Shown here piece after piece: positions 16,521 to 24,822 of a DNA stretch of 64,000 bases. The notes below the pieces were generated by a model. The model was given only the letters and a program-made list of their open reading frames with translations. It was not told where the DNA came from and did no database searches. The stretch spans positions 1 through 64,000 of the forward strand of contig NZ_BILX01000001.1 in assembly GCF_004000785.1 (NCBI RefSeq), in the 5' to 3' direction. This stretch comes from Paenibacillus ehimensis NBRC 15659. Its GTDB lineage: Bacteria; Bacillota; Bacilli; Paenibacillales; NBRC-103111. Position 1 is the first letter of the stretch; every line of letters begins with the position of its first letter. The position numbers and the translations under genes were made by a program.

Positions 16521-17498
16521 TTACCGCACCCGGCCTTCTTCGCAAAGAGCGATCAAGTGCTCCGCTTGTTTCAGCAAGGTGTGCATCTGCTCCTTAGAAT
16601 ACGTGCGGAAGCCGAGCGTGATAAGATGCGCCTGCATCGCTTCCGGCAGCTCCCGGACATGCTGTTCGAACGTCCGGCCATCCGTCGCGGCAAGATAGCA
16701 CCAGAAAGCTTCGGCATAAAGCTGCCAAGCGAGATTATCCGGGTCGCCCGTTTCACGGTAACGCGCCGCTTTGCGGGCCGCGAGCTCGTCTTGAACGGAT
16801 TGCAGCGCAAAGGCATCCGCATCGCTGCTCCGCTCGCGCAAGTAAGCGCGGTACGCCTGAAGTGACGCAAGCAGTTTGTCGGGCTCGATATTGCCTGCAC
16901 CGAACCGAATCTCCCGATAGGCCGGGTACAAGTCCAGCTGTCTCATGATCGGCAGCAATCCTCCGGTCGACATCGCGCCATGGACAAAATAGGCGTAGGC
17001 TTGTGCCGCATCCGCCCAAACGGCATCGGCAGCGAAGCTGGCCGTCAACGGTTCTTCAGCGTCCAGACATTCCTGAAGCCAAGCCTGATGTTCCGCTATT
17101 GCGGCCTTGGCCTGGGACAACATCTTATCCCGGCCTTGCGGCGATTGAAAATATGCCGAAGCATCGGCGATCAAAGCTTGCAGCAGTCCCGAAGGGTCCG
17201 AAACGATGCGGGCTTCCTCCAGAAAGCGGAAATCCCACGGGGAACCGATAATTTGCTCCATCTGCGGCAGCGGGTGGACATGAAGCTGAATGACGTGCTC
17301 CTGAAATAGCACATTGGCGCTGTAATGCGGCTGTTCTTGGTTCGACGTATAGACATTTAAGTCTAAGTCACTGAACCGATCTGCTTCGCCGCGTCCCACA
17401 GAGCCGCCCGCCAAAATGCCAACCTGCTGCGAGATTGGCTGCTGCTGCGCATATTGCTGAGCAAGGTCGACATAAAACGAAGTATAATTCAATGACAT
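16521..17498 (-). CDS. Nucleotidyltransferase-domain protein
   Basis: A 325-residue protein with an N-terminal DNA-polymerase-beta-type nucleotidyltransferase fold: motif GGSVGRG near residue 31 followed by FSDLDLNVY, where the two Asp would bind Mg. The rest is helical and resembles the C-terminal helical domain of aminoglycoside adenylyltransferase-like proteins, but substrate residues cannot be judged. The ATG lies only 2 nt from GGGAGG, while a TTG two codons later (17492) is at the ideal 8 nt, so that may be the true start. It forms a two-gene unit with the VanZ-like gene. The substrate is unknown. Confidence 0.75.
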   Translation of the reverse strand: MSLNYTSFYVDLAQQYAQQQPISQQVGILAGGSVGRGEADRFSDLDLNVYTSNQEQPHYSANVLFQEHVIQLHVHPLPQMEQIIGSPWDFRFLEEARIVSDPSGLLQALIADASAYFQSPQGRDKMLSQAKAAIAEHQAWLQECLDAEEPLTASFAADAVWADAAQAYAYFVHGAMSTGGLLPIMRQLDLYPAYREIRFGAGNIEPDKLLASLQAYRAYLRERSSDADAFALQSVQDELAARKAARYRETGDPDNLAWQLYAEAFWCYLAATDGRTFEQHVRELPEAMQAHLITLGFRTYSKEQMHTLLKQAEHLIALCEEGRVR

Positions 17499-17571
17499 GA
17501 CCTCCCGAAAAATAAAAGTAGTGGCTTCTAATACAGACGGTTCGTTTTAACAAGAAGTTCCAGTTTGTTGC

Positions 17572-18033
17572 TTAAATCCATTCATCGGGTCCGACTATGT
17601 GCGAGAGATTGCTTCTAAGGGCGATTCGCAGCTCGTAAGCATGATAAACCGGCAGTCTTTCGTTCTTGTCCGCATCGTAAACATTTCCGCAGCTGCGACA
17701 TTGTTTCAGTACAATGTGCCTGTTTTTTTCAACATAATAATACATAGCCCCTTGACATAACTCGCAGCACTCTTCCCAATCTTTATTGAATAACAGCAGC
17801 TCTTCCAAGAGCCGGAATAACCGCGAATAAAACGGTTTGATGTCCTTTTCTTGACTCCAAGCTTCCTTTAAACGAGTAAATTGGGGGATAGCGCTCTCAT
17901 ACATCTTTTTAGTTATCGCCAGGTCCTCTGTAGGGATATGGTGAACGATATGGGATAGTTCAGCCGTTTTCTCGGGATAGATGTTCTTGGAATATTTTTC
18001 GATATCATGCCAAATAGTCCGTAGGCTCTGCAG
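17572..18033 (-). CDS. Zinc-ribbon hypothetical protein, probable CTG start
   Basis: The frame is open from 18036 to the stop at 17572. An ATG at 17904 would give 110 residues without a ribosome binding site, but upstream sequence (18033-17905) reads as ordinary protein (LQSLRTIWHDIEKYS, then NIYPEKTAELSHIVHHI). GGGGAGG lies 7 nt before a CTG at 18033, directly after an in-frame stop at 18037-18039. A CTG start giving about 153 residues therefore fits best. The C-terminal half contains CELC and CRSC, two CxxC pairs typical of a zinc ribbon. Function is unknown. If the start is not CTG, a lost start codon or sequencing error is the alternative. Confidence 0.5.
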   Translation of the reverse strand: MQSLRTIWHDIEKYSKNIYPEKTAELSHIVHHIPTEDLAITKKMYESAIPQFTRLKEAWSQEKDIKPFYSRLFRLLEELLLFNKDWEECCELCQGAMYYYVEKNRHIVLKQCRSCGNVYDADKNERLPVYHAYELRIALRSNLSHIVGPDEWI

Positions 18034-18205
18034 GATCTATCCTCCCCGCCTCCCGCAAAAAAGATCTGTCATAAGATTACGACGAACAGGTTAACAATAA
18101 AGCAAGAGTTTCCATTCCTGGTTGCGTAGACATGTCTTACCAAATGCATTGAAGCTGTGGAACTATGGACAAAGGGCGCGCGTTGTCGCTCGGGAGGGAT
18201 GCCGC

Positions 18206-19489
18206 ATGCTAACCAAAAGATTTCTTCTACAGCAGCACGGTACGACCGTCCGTACGGAAATGACCGCGGGCGTCGTTTCGTTTGTTACCGCTGTTTATAT
18301 TGTGGCCGTCAACGCATCGATCCTGGCGGATGCAGGCATTCCGTACGAGGCAGGGGTGATCGCGACGGCGCTTGCGGCATGCATCGGGTCGTGGCTCGTC
18401 GGTTTCTGGGCGAACAGTCCGCTGGTGATCGTGCCGGGAATGGGCATTAACGCGCTGTTCTCGTACACTATTGTCCAAGGGATGCGGCTGCCTTGGCCGG
18501 AGGCGCTGGCGGCTGTTTTCGTATCCGGCTTGATCGTCTCGGCGCTTGCCTTTACGCCTTTGGTCAAGCGGCTTGCCGCCACGATCCCCGACTCGCTCAA
18601 GCATGCGATCGGTGCGGGCGTCGGCTTATTTTTGGCATTCATCGGACTGCAAAAAGGAGGCATCGTCGTCCCCGGCAGTTCGTCGATCGTAGCACTCGGC
18701 GATTTCGGCAATGCGCACACGCTGCTGACCCTTGCCACGCTGGCCGTGACCTTGGCTTTGTATGTACGCGGCGTCCCGGGAAACCTGCTGATCGGGATCG
18801 CGGCCGGAACCGGCTTGGCGGCCATGACCGGACAGCTTGATTGGGACGGCGCAGGAACGGGATTTTCACTGGCGGCTTACGGCTCCGTGTTCGGGGCGAT
18901 GTCCTTCTCCGGGCTGCCGTCCGTCGTGTTCTGGACCGCGGTGTTCTCGTTCGCGCTCGTCGTGCTGTTCGAGAACATCGGGCTTATCGACGCCCAGCTT
19001 CGGCTCATCGGGCAGCCGGAGAAGGCAGCCCGAAGCCTTCAGGCGGGAGCCGTCTCCGTGGCCGCTTCCGGCGTTCTGGGCACAAGCCCGACGGTCACGG
19101 CGGTAGAGAGCGCCGCAGGCATCTCTTCCGGCGGCCGGACCGGCTTAACGGCCGTAACGGCCGGAGCGCTCTTCGCCTGCGCGGTGCCGCTCGGACCCTT
19201 CATGCGGCTGATTCCCGATTCAGCCATCGCGCCGGTGCTGATTGTGATCGGCGGGCTGATGCTCCAAGGCGTGAAGGATATTCCGTTCGACGATTTGTCC
19301 GAATGGCTGCCGGCTTTTCTAATCGTCGCCGGGATTCCGCTCACCTCCAGCATCGTGGACGGCATGGGGCTCGGCTTCGTCGCCTTTCCGATCCTGAAGC
19401 TTGCGGCGGGCAAAAGGCGGGACATTTCCCCGGTGTTCGCCGTGATCGCCGCTTTATTCGTCTTGAACTTCGCCCTGCCGTTTATCTGA
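18206..19489 (+). CDS. NCS2 family purine permease (guanine/hypoxanthine type)
   Basis: Cytoplasmic-membrane transporter of the AzgA/PbuG branch of the NCS2 family, importing purine bases by proton symport. The 427-residue protein begins with the typical TEMTAGVVSFVTAVYIVAVN segment, followed by the GMGINALF motif in the third helix and the C-terminal SAAGISSGGRTGL signature; about 12 or more hydrophobic segments are visible. The ATG at 18206 has GGGAGGG 7 nt upstream; a longer frame to 18122 lacks such a site. The 170-bp leader shows no recognisable purine riboswitch core. Exact substrate (guanine, hypoxanthine or adenine) cannot be told. Confidence 0.9.
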   Translation: MLTKRFLLQQHGTTVRTEMTAGVVSFVTAVYIVAVNASILADAGIPYEAGVIATALAACIGSWLVGFWANSPLVIVPGMGINALFSYTIVQGMRLPWPEALAAVFVSGLIVSALAFTPLVKRLAATIPDSLKHAIGAGVGLFLAFIGLQKGGIVVPGSSSIVALGDFGNAHTLLTLATLAVTLALYVRGVPGNLLIGIAAGTGLAAMTGQLDWDGAGTGFSLAAYGSVFGAMSFSGLPSVVFWTAVFSFALVVLFENIGLIDAQLRLIGQPEKAARSLQAGAVSVAASGVLGTSPTVTAVESAAGISSGGRTGLTAVTAGALFACAVPLGPFMRLIPDSAIAPVLIVIGGLMLQGVKDIPFDDLSEWLPAFLIVAGIPLTSSIVDGMGLGFVAFPILKLAAGKRRDISPVFAVIAALFVLNFALPFI

Positions 19490-19493
19490 CCTC

Positions 19494-20387
19494 TCAGTCC
19501 AGAAACGACCGGTAAAAAGCCTCGACATCCGTCATATCCTGAAGACCGGATACTTGGCCGTCGCCGACCTCGATGATCAGCCATTCGCCCGCGGTGGTCT
19601 TCGCAATGTCCATGGTGAAAAAGCTGCTGCGAATCCGCTGCGCGATCGCAATAAACACGCTTAGGTCCGGCCGTTCCCCGTCGTAGGCTGCTTCCTCCCA
19701 ATAATTGTGCGCCGCGATCAGCCGGTGCCGGTAGAAGAAAAGACGGTATTCCTTCGATAGAGGCATACCGCTTTTTCCGTGCACCCCCAGTTGTTCGAGC
19801 TCGACGTAATCGCGGAACACGATGCCGCCGTTCAGCCCGTCGCCCTGCCGCTCGATGAAGGTCCGCAGCACCTTTTCCACCTGCTGCCGGTCGGATGCAT
19901 TGGGAATATAGCAGGCTTCCTCCCATTCGTGCTTTCGCGATTTGACGTAATCCTTCAGCAGAAGCGGCCGGCTGCCGAACGAAGCCAGCATTTCATGGAC
20001 GCGGTTGATGTCCGAGTGGACCGCAGCAATGTCCAGCCAACGGCTCTCGGGGGTATGCTCCTTAATGAAGTCATAGCTATGTGGAAAATGGTGGCAGAGC
20101 ACGTACTGTTCCGGCGTGTTGATCAGATGGATGTTTTTTTGCTGCAAGGCCGTATACAGCTGCTCGTAATGCGCAGGCTTCATCATCCATCCGCGGTAAA
20201 CCGCAGGCTCTGCCGTGTCCGCTTCCCGGACTCTGCGGACTGCGCGTGCCGCCTGCCCGTCCAGCAAGTCTTCGAGCGAGATCAGCTCGACGGGGAGCCC
20301 CAGCCCTGCGGCCGTGCGGTACTCAAGCTCGTAGTCGGCATCCGCCATGTTCGGATCCAGAGGATCGCTGCAAAATACAATGTTCAC
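19494..20387 (-). CDS. ATP-grasp domain protein (R2K clade type)
   Basis: A 297-residue protein resembling the ATP-grasp R2K clade, a group of carboxylate-amine ligases of unknown substrate. Features fitting this are YRGWMM near residue 70, a lysine in LLLKDYVKSRK at about residues 147-157, the EYRLFFYRHRL strand and the terminal IIEVGDGQVSG loop, where Glu and Gln would complete the Mg-ATP site. The start is a GTG with AGGAG 9 nt upstream; a longer frame to 20456 lacks a site. It ends 4 bp from the convergent permease gene with no terminator between. It sits downstream of the YoaP-like gene and may share its transcript. Confidence 0.75.
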   Translation of the reverse strand: MNIVFCSDPLDPNMADADYELEYRTAAGLGLPVELISLEDLLDGQAARAVRRVREADTAEPAVYRGWMMKPAHYEQLYTALQQKNIHLINTPEQYVLCHHFPHSYDFIKEHTPESRWLDIAAVHSDINRVHEMLASFGSRPLLLKDYVKSRKHEWEEACYIPNASDRQQVEKVLRTFIERQGDGLNGGIVFRDYVELEQLGVHGKSGMPLSKEYRLFFYRHRLIAAHNYWEEAAYDGERPDLSVFIAIAQRIRSSFFTMDIAKTTAGEWLIIEVGDGQVSGLQDMTDVEAFYRSFLD

Positions 20388-20481
20388 GCTTACTCTCTCC
20401 TTCGGCAAATCCGGCTTTGGAACGGGCGGCTCCCGCAGGTGCCGGACTTGCCGCATCGCCCCGGATAAAACCGCCCCGCTT

Positions 20482-21249
20482 CTAGCCCCGCGGCTCCCCG
20501 AGCGTGTTCCACAGCTTATCGAATTTGGCTTTCGTCAAAATCTCGTGCGTGACAAACTTTCCATTATAAAATGCGCTGTACGTCGTGAAGGCGGACGGGG
20601 CGTTTTGCGCCTGCTCCTTGGTCGTGAGCTTCACGCGCTTCACCGGGATTCCGTATGCCCGTTCAATGGCGTCGAGCTCTTCACCGGTATAATGATCGGT
20701 AAAAGGGCATTGGTCCGTGTACAGCACGACCAGCCCGTCGCCATCCGCAACGCCCTGCTGCCTGGCGCTCTCTTTAAAGCGGGGAAGCGGAGCGTCCGGA
20801 TCGAACCGCTTGACGAGCAGCTCGAAATAGGGAGGGGCGGTATCGCACACCTCGAAACCGTGTTTCACGTAGTAAGACTTCTCCGAGAGGTAAGGCCGCT
20901 TCTTGTGGCTCGATACCGCAACGATACCCGCTTTGCCCTCTGAGTCCCGGATGCATTCCTGCAGAAGCTGCGCTCCATAGCCTTGCCCCTTAAAGCTGCC
21001 GGACACCCAGAAGCAGTTGATGAACGTATAGTCCGGCGCATCGATGGGTACCCAAGCATTCTCGGCAGGCAAGTACTCGATGAACACTTTGCCTTTGGCG
21101 TCCAGCTTTTTAAAGACAAGTCCTTCTTGAAAACGGCACGCCAGCCACTCCTTCTTCAGACGGACGCCCCGCTGGGCTTTCTTGTCCGACATGGCGCAGC
21201 AGATGTGCTCCCGAGCGATATTATCTGAGGTTACTTGTACGATGCTCAT
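20482..21249 (-). CDS. yoaP: YoaP-type GNAT acetyltransferase with thioredoxin-like C-terminus
   Basis: A 255-residue two-domain protein. The N-terminal half is a GNAT acetyltransferase with the acetyl-CoA loop in KGQGYGAQLL (about residues 88-97). The C-terminal half matches the YoaP-like thioredoxin-fold domain, with a VVLYTDQCPFTDHY segment where a single Cys occupies the position of a redox site. This order and length match Bacillus subtilis YoaP, whose substrate is unknown. GGGAGG is 7 nt before the ATG. The gene is in the same direction as the ATP-grasp gene downstream (94-bp gap) and the phosphatase gene cluster upstream. Confidence 0.85.
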   Translation of the reverse strand: MSIVQVTSDNIAREHICCAMSDKKAQRGVRLKKEWLACRFQEGLVFKKLDAKGKVFIEYLPAENAWVPIDAPDYTFINCFWVSGSFKGQGYGAQLLQECIRDSEGKAGIVAVSSHKKRPYLSEKSYYVKHGFEVCDTAPPYFELLVKRFDPDAPLPRFKESARQQGVADGDGLVVLYTDQCPFTDHYTGEELDAIERAYGIPVKRVKLTTKEQAQNAPSAFTTYSAFYNGKFVTHEILTKAKFDKLWNTLGEPRG

Positions 21250-21288
21250 TCCCAGACCTCCCGGATTATGCGGCAGGGCCGCGTTATT

Positions 21289-21930
21289 TTATCCCTCCGC
21301 GGGCAGAAGCGGTTCCTGATAATGACTGATGTCGCCGTGCAGCTTGATGTCCGGCTTGCCGTCCTCAGTAAACTCGATCTTACACAGGCAGGCCGGATGA
21401 ATGTACGGAAGCTCCCATAGCTGCTCGATCGGCCTTGGCTCGAAAGCGGCCATCAGCAATTTGACTACGACCGTATGAGTCACGATCAGCACGGTCTGCC
21501 CGGCATGGTCGCGCACAATGTGCCGGAGCTTGCCGAGGGCGCGCCGCTCCACCTCCGCGAACGTCTCCGCCTGAGCTGCGCGGAAGCGGTCCGGCTGACG
21601 CCAGAAGTGCTCGTAAGCTTCGGGGTAACGCTCCGCAATTTCGGTAACGATCTGTCCTTCCCATTCGCCGAGATTGATTTCCTTCATTTCGTCGCATTCC
21701 GTAATAGCAATCGGGCGGCTGCCGCGGATCAGCTCGGCGGTCTTGACTGCCCGGGGGCTGGAGCTGCTGTAGATCCAATCGAGCGGCTGCTCAAGCAGCG
21801 CTTCGCCCAGCCAACGGGCCTGCTTCACGCCGAGCTCCGTCAGCGGAGAATCCTGATGTCCCTGAAACCGGTGCTCCACGTTCCATTCCGTCTGGCCGTG
21901 CCGGACCAAATATACGGTTGTTTTGTTCAT
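21289..21930 (-). CDS. Histidine phosphatase family protein (phosphoglycerate mutase-like)
   Basis: A 213-residue phosphatase of the histidine phosphatase superfamily (PhoE/CobC-like branch). The catalytic LVRHGQTEWN motif lies at residues 8-17, with the phosphohistidine at His11. The second conserved pair is in SSSSPRAVKTAE and the C-terminal histidine in VTHTVVV. The ATG has AGGAGG 6 nt upstream; an upstream extension of 18 codons lacks support and would overlap the preceding gene. It is the last gene of a four-gene minus-strand unit with two GNAT proteins and a secreted protein. Small phosphate esters are the likely substrates. Confidence 0.88.
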   Translation of the reverse strand: MNKTTVYLVRHGQTEWNVEHRFQGHQDSPLTELGVKQARWLGEALLEQPLDWIYSSSSPRAVKTAELIRGSRPIAITECDEMKEINLGEWEGQIVTEIAERYPEAYEHFWRQPDRFRAAQAETFAEVERRALGKLRHIVRDHAGQTVLIVTHTVVVKLLMAAFEPRPIEQLWELPYIHPACLCKIEFTEDGKPDIKLHGDISHYQEPLLPAEG

Positions 21931-21940
21931 CCGAAGCCTC

Positions 21941-22462
21941 CTAGCTGATCCAATTATCTGTAATTTTAACGATTTCCCAGCCATCCTTCGTTTTCTGCCA
22001 AGTGGCGGTCATTCCCGCAGCTCCTAACGGAGAGTGATATTTCCCGCCGGTGACCGTTACGCTGTCCGGCGAATGAATTTCCAGCTTCTCGATATTGAGC
22101 AGGACGCCGTAGAGGCTGTTTGTTTTCGGGTCCAGCTTGTTTTTCTCTCTTAATTGAGGGTAGGAGTCGAAAAGGATTTCCACGCCGTACTTCGTATGAA
22201 AATGACCGATAAGTTCGTTCCGTTCGTCCTCGGACAGCTTCCAGTCCGTCATCTGCCAATCCAGCGAAATAAATTCCATATCGGAATCCAGACTCGGCTC
22301 CAGGGCCATCAGCTTTTCGAACGCATGGGTTAGTAAGGAGACCTTAGACGAGAACGGATCCGGCGCTGCTTGGTTGGCTTGCGCGGGCTTCGTGGCTGCC
22401 TCCGGCGTCGCGACAGGCTGGATGGCCAGCAGCCATGCCAGAAGAAGCAGGAGATGCTTCAT
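21941..22462 (-). CDS. Hypothetical secreted protein
   Basis: A 173-residue protein with an N-terminal signal peptide (hydrophobic residues 3-16 followed by a polar Ala/Thr/Pro region). The mature part ends in a compact alpha+beta region containing WQKTKDGWEIVKITDNWIS, the kind of NTF2-like or DUF4440-like C-terminus found in secreted Paenibacillus proteins. No lipobox cysteine is present. It lies 4 bp downstream of a GNAT gene and 10 bp upstream of the phosphatase gene, so all are probably co-transcribed. No function is assigned. Confidence 0.7.
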   Translation of the reverse strand: MKHLLLLLAWLLAIQPVATPEAATKPAQANQAAPDPFSSKVSLLTHAFEKLMALEPSLDSDMEFISLDWQMTDWKLSEDERNELIGHFHTKYGVEILFDSYPQLREKNKLDPKTNSLYGVLLNIEKLEIHSPDSVTVTGGKYHSPLGAAGMTATWQKTKDGWEIVKITDNWIS

Positions 22463-22466
22463 GGCG

Positions 22467-22982
22467 CTATAGCCCGACCTCCTTGTAATAAAATACGGTG
22501 TCGCTCAAGCTGCCGTCCGCAGAGCGGGCGTAGCGGGGAATGCGTCCCGCCTCCACATATCCGAGCGACCGGTACAGCAGGTTGGACGGATCGCCTGCGC
22601 GCGTATCGAGCACAAGCAGCGTCCGGCTTTCGGCGCGCGCACGCTCTTCGGCGGCCAGCATCAGAGCGCGGGCAATGCCGTTCCTGCGGCTGCGGGTATG
22701 GACCATCAGCTTGGCGATTTCCGCCCGGTGGGCCGCATTCTTTTTTTGCGCGAGCTGGAGCTGTACGGTGCCGACAATCGTCTGATCAAGCTTGGCCGCC
22801 CACAGGACGACGCCCGGCTCCAGCGCGCTTTTCCAATAATTCACGGCTTCGTCCTTGCTTAACGGGGGCAAAAAGCCGACCGAAGCGCCGCTCTCCACGG
22901 CATCGATCAGCAGTCCGGCCAGCTGCTCCAACGATTCCGGCTCGTATGCCCGAATTTCGACGATTTCAACGGCTGCGCTCAT
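22467..22982 (-). CDS. GNAT family N-acetyltransferase
   Basis: A 171-residue acetyltransferase with a clear GNAT core: AKLMVHTRSRRNGIARALM holds the acetyl-CoA pyrophosphate-binding loop, followed by LVLDTRAGDPSNLLYRSLGYVEAGRIP. Its layout resembles small-molecule or tabtoxin-resistance-type acetyltransferases. The ATG overlaps the stop codon of the preceding GNAT gene (ATGA at 22979-22982), so the two are translationally coupled. The substrate is unknown. Confidence 0.85.
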   Translation of the reverse strand: MSAAVEIVEIRAYEPESLEQLAGLLIDAVESGASVGFLPPLSKDEAVNYWKSALEPGVVLWAAKLDQTIVGTVQLQLAQKKNAAHRAEIAKLMVHTRSRRNGIARALMLAAEERARAESRTLLVLDTRAGDPSNLLYRSLGYVEAGRIPRYARSADGSLSDTVFYYKEVGL

Positions 22983-23419
22983 CCTTCCCGTTCCTCCTCC
23001 GGCTCAACCTCATAGGTGCAGCGAAACCGCTCCGCACCCGGATATTTTTCACCCAGGCTGACAATCTCGAACCCGATGTTCCGGTAAAAATCGACCGTAT
23101 CCTCATCCGTTTCCGCGACGATTTCAGCGGGGTTTTTGAGATGGATCAGCTCCAAAATTTGGCCGCGGCCATAGCCTTGTCCCCGATAGTCCGGTTGGAC
23201 CGCAATGTGCCGCAGCTCCATCACGCGCCCGGGACCGATCCGGAAGCCGACGAGGCCGATCAGCTTCCCGTCCGTTTCGTAGCCGTACAATTCAAGCTCT
23301 TCGCTGCGCTTGTAGTCGATTAAGGTTTGCTCCAGCCGAACCGGGTCCGGAAAAATGGAATATTCGAGAAGCTCCGCGATTTCGGGTTCGTCCAATCTGG
23401 ATTTGATATCGATTAGCAA
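22979..23419 (-). CDS. GNAT family N-acetyltransferase, TTG start
   Basis: A 146-residue acetyltransferase. MELRHIAVQPDYRGQGYG is the acetyl-CoA-binding signature and DTVDFYRNIGFEIV the final strand and helix. The TTG at 23419 is chosen because AAAGGAG lies 8 nt upstream; the longer frame to 23506 has no site and adds non-conserved sequence. It is the first gene of the minus-strand operon and overlaps the next by 4 bp. A possible promoter lies at 23565-23594, giving a leader of about 140 nt. Confidence 0.82.
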   Translation of the reverse strand: MLIDIKSRLDEPEIAELLEYSIFPDPVRLEQTLIDYKRSEELELYGYETDGKLIGLVGFRIGPGRVMELRHIAVQPDYRGQGYGRGQILELIHLKNPAEIVAETDEDTVDFYRNIGFEIVSLGEKYPGAERFRCTYEVEPEEEREG

Positions 23420-23808
23420 GGGGATCGCTCCTTTGGGTGTGTGATCTAAACGATGTGAAAGGTTAAGGGTATAAAAGATAAAGGGAAGCGGTTTATTGAT
23501 AATCATGATGATAAAGCCCGTTAACCGTCTATTCGGCTTTGCCAGAAAGCTTCCTTATGACTTCAGTATACAAGGATTTGAAAAGTTTTTCCAAAGCCAT
23601 AAATGCTCGTCCTGCCAAAGGGGATTGTCATCGCCCGATTCATTTTGAGATTGACGGATGATGCAGAAAGGACTACAATAATCAACAAGAAACCACAAGA
23701 ATAAAATGATGTAAGCAAAAATCAACAAACGATTTACCCAATGGTGCAAAGCTTAGGTTGACTTTTTCGTCGGAGTTTTTTCAATCGACGGAGCGAGGAG
23801 GAAGCTGG
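23420..23808. other. Intergenic region between divergent genes
   Basis: About 390 bp, markedly more A+T-rich than its surroundings. A minus-strand promoter candidate, TTGGAA (23589-23594), 18-bp spacer, TATACT (23565-23570), could serve the GNAT operon. On the plus strand TTGACT at 23758-23763 has no clear -10 partner. A 64-codon minus-strand frame with one hydrophobic segment (23555-23749) has a TTG start without a ribosome site and is not accepted. Nothing else is recognised. Confidence 0.5.
23565..23594 (-). promoter_or_regulatory. Candidate promoter of the GNAT/phosphatase operon
   Basis: On the minus strand TTGGAA (23589-23594) and TATACT (23565-23570) are separated by 18 bp. The distance to the TTG start at 23419 is about 140 nt, so the leader is long but shows no recognised riboswitch. 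Confidence 0.4.
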
Positions 23809-24810
23809 ATGAAGCTGGATTTTCATTTTCACCTGGAGGAGGGGCCGTACTCGACCGGTTGGCTGCAGCGCACGGCGCGTGCGCTGGAGAACGTGCATCG
23901 GGAGACTGGGCGTCTGGGCGACCGGCCGCATTCGCTCGAATGGATGAACAGGCTGGGAGAGCTGCTTCAACAGCGGCTTGCGGCAGGCTGCTTCAGTGAC
24001 GAATGGCTCGCCTTTTATTTCGAACAAGGGCGGCAGCGCGGGATCGAGCGGTTCGGAATGGTGGATCATCTGTACCGGTTTACCGAGTTCCGGCCGTATT
24101 ACGAACGGCACATGATCGTGGACGATACGCCGCTTGGCCGGCTGCAGCGGTACTGGCTGGACCGTGTCTGCGTATGCTCCATCGAGCCGTATCTTCAGGC
24201 GGTGCGCCGGGCGAAGGCTGCGGGCGTGCCCGTATCGCTCGGGGTCGAGGCGGACTTTTTCCCGGGCGGTGAGGCGGAGCTCGGCGAGCAGCTGTCACGG
24301 TACGAGCTGGATTATGTGATCGGGTCGGTCCATTTTCTGGAAGGCTGGGGGTTCGACAACCCGGAAACGCAGGAGCTGTTCAAGGAAAAAGACCTGCTCG
24401 CACTATATCGGCAATTGTTCGACTACGTGAAAATGGCGGCTTCCAGCGGCTTGTTCGACATTATCGCGCACCTGGACAATCTGAAGGTGTTCAATTACCG
24501 GCCGGAGGAGAAGCTTCTGCTGCCGATGTACGAAGACGTGGCCCGTGCGCTCAAGCAGGCGGATGTGGCGACCGAGATCAATACCGGGCTTGCTTACCGG
24601 TACCCGGTCAAGGAAGCTTGCCCGAGTCCGGCTTTTCTGGATATTTTGCATAAACACGGCGTCCCGGTTACGTTGAGCTCCGATTCTCATTTTCCGGACG
24701 ACATTGGGACGCAGTTGGACGAGGCGATGGATTTACTGGCCCGGATCGGGTACAAAGAAATCATCTACGTGCACGAGAAGAAACGGATCGCCGTTCCGCT
24801 TGGACGGTAA
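23809..24810 (+). CDS. PHP domain phosphoesterase, histidinol-phosphatase (HisJ) like
   Basis: A 333-residue metal-dependent phosphoesterase of the PHP family, in the HisJ-like group. The metal-binding motif DFHFHLE is at residues 4-10. Further ligands are visible in GMVDHLY, GVEADFFPG, IGSVHFLEGW, IAHLDNLK and the C-terminal SSDSHFP. The ATG has AGGAGG 7 nt upstream; an upstream frame to 23758 has no site. The MgtC-like gene follows after 12 bp, suggesting a shared transcript. No histidine biosynthesis genes are nearby, so the physiological substrate is uncertain. Confidence 0.85.
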   Translation: MKLDFHFHLEEGPYSTGWLQRTARALENVHRETGRLGDRPHSLEWMNRLGELLQQRLAAGCFSDEWLAFYFEQGRQRGIERFGMVDHLYRFTEFRPYYERHMIVDDTPLGRLQRYWLDRVCVCSIEPYLQAVRRAKAAGVPVSLGVEADFFPGGEAELGEQLSRYELDYVIGSVHFLEGWGFDNPETQELFKEKDLLALYRQLFDYVKMAASSGLFDIIAHLDNLKVFNYRPEEKLLLPMYEDVARALKQADVATEINTGLAYRYPVKEACPSPAFLDILHKHGVPVTLSSDSHFPDDIGTQLDEAMDLLARIGYKEIIYVHEKKRIAVPLGR

Positions 24811-24822
24811 GGGGAGGTCCCC

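Noticed and set aside
16040-17498. Antibiotic resistance cassette (VanZ-like plus nucleotidyltransferase)
   Set aside because: No vanHAX-type genes, integron features or mobile ends; both families have many non-resistance members.
18060-18205. Purine riboswitch before the purine permease gene
   Set aside because: The conserved loop sequences of the purine aptamer could not be found in this leader.
23555-23749. 64-codon minus-strand frame with one hydrophobic segment
   Set aside because: TTG start without a ribosome site, in an A+T-rich intergenic region; no supporting neighbour spacing.
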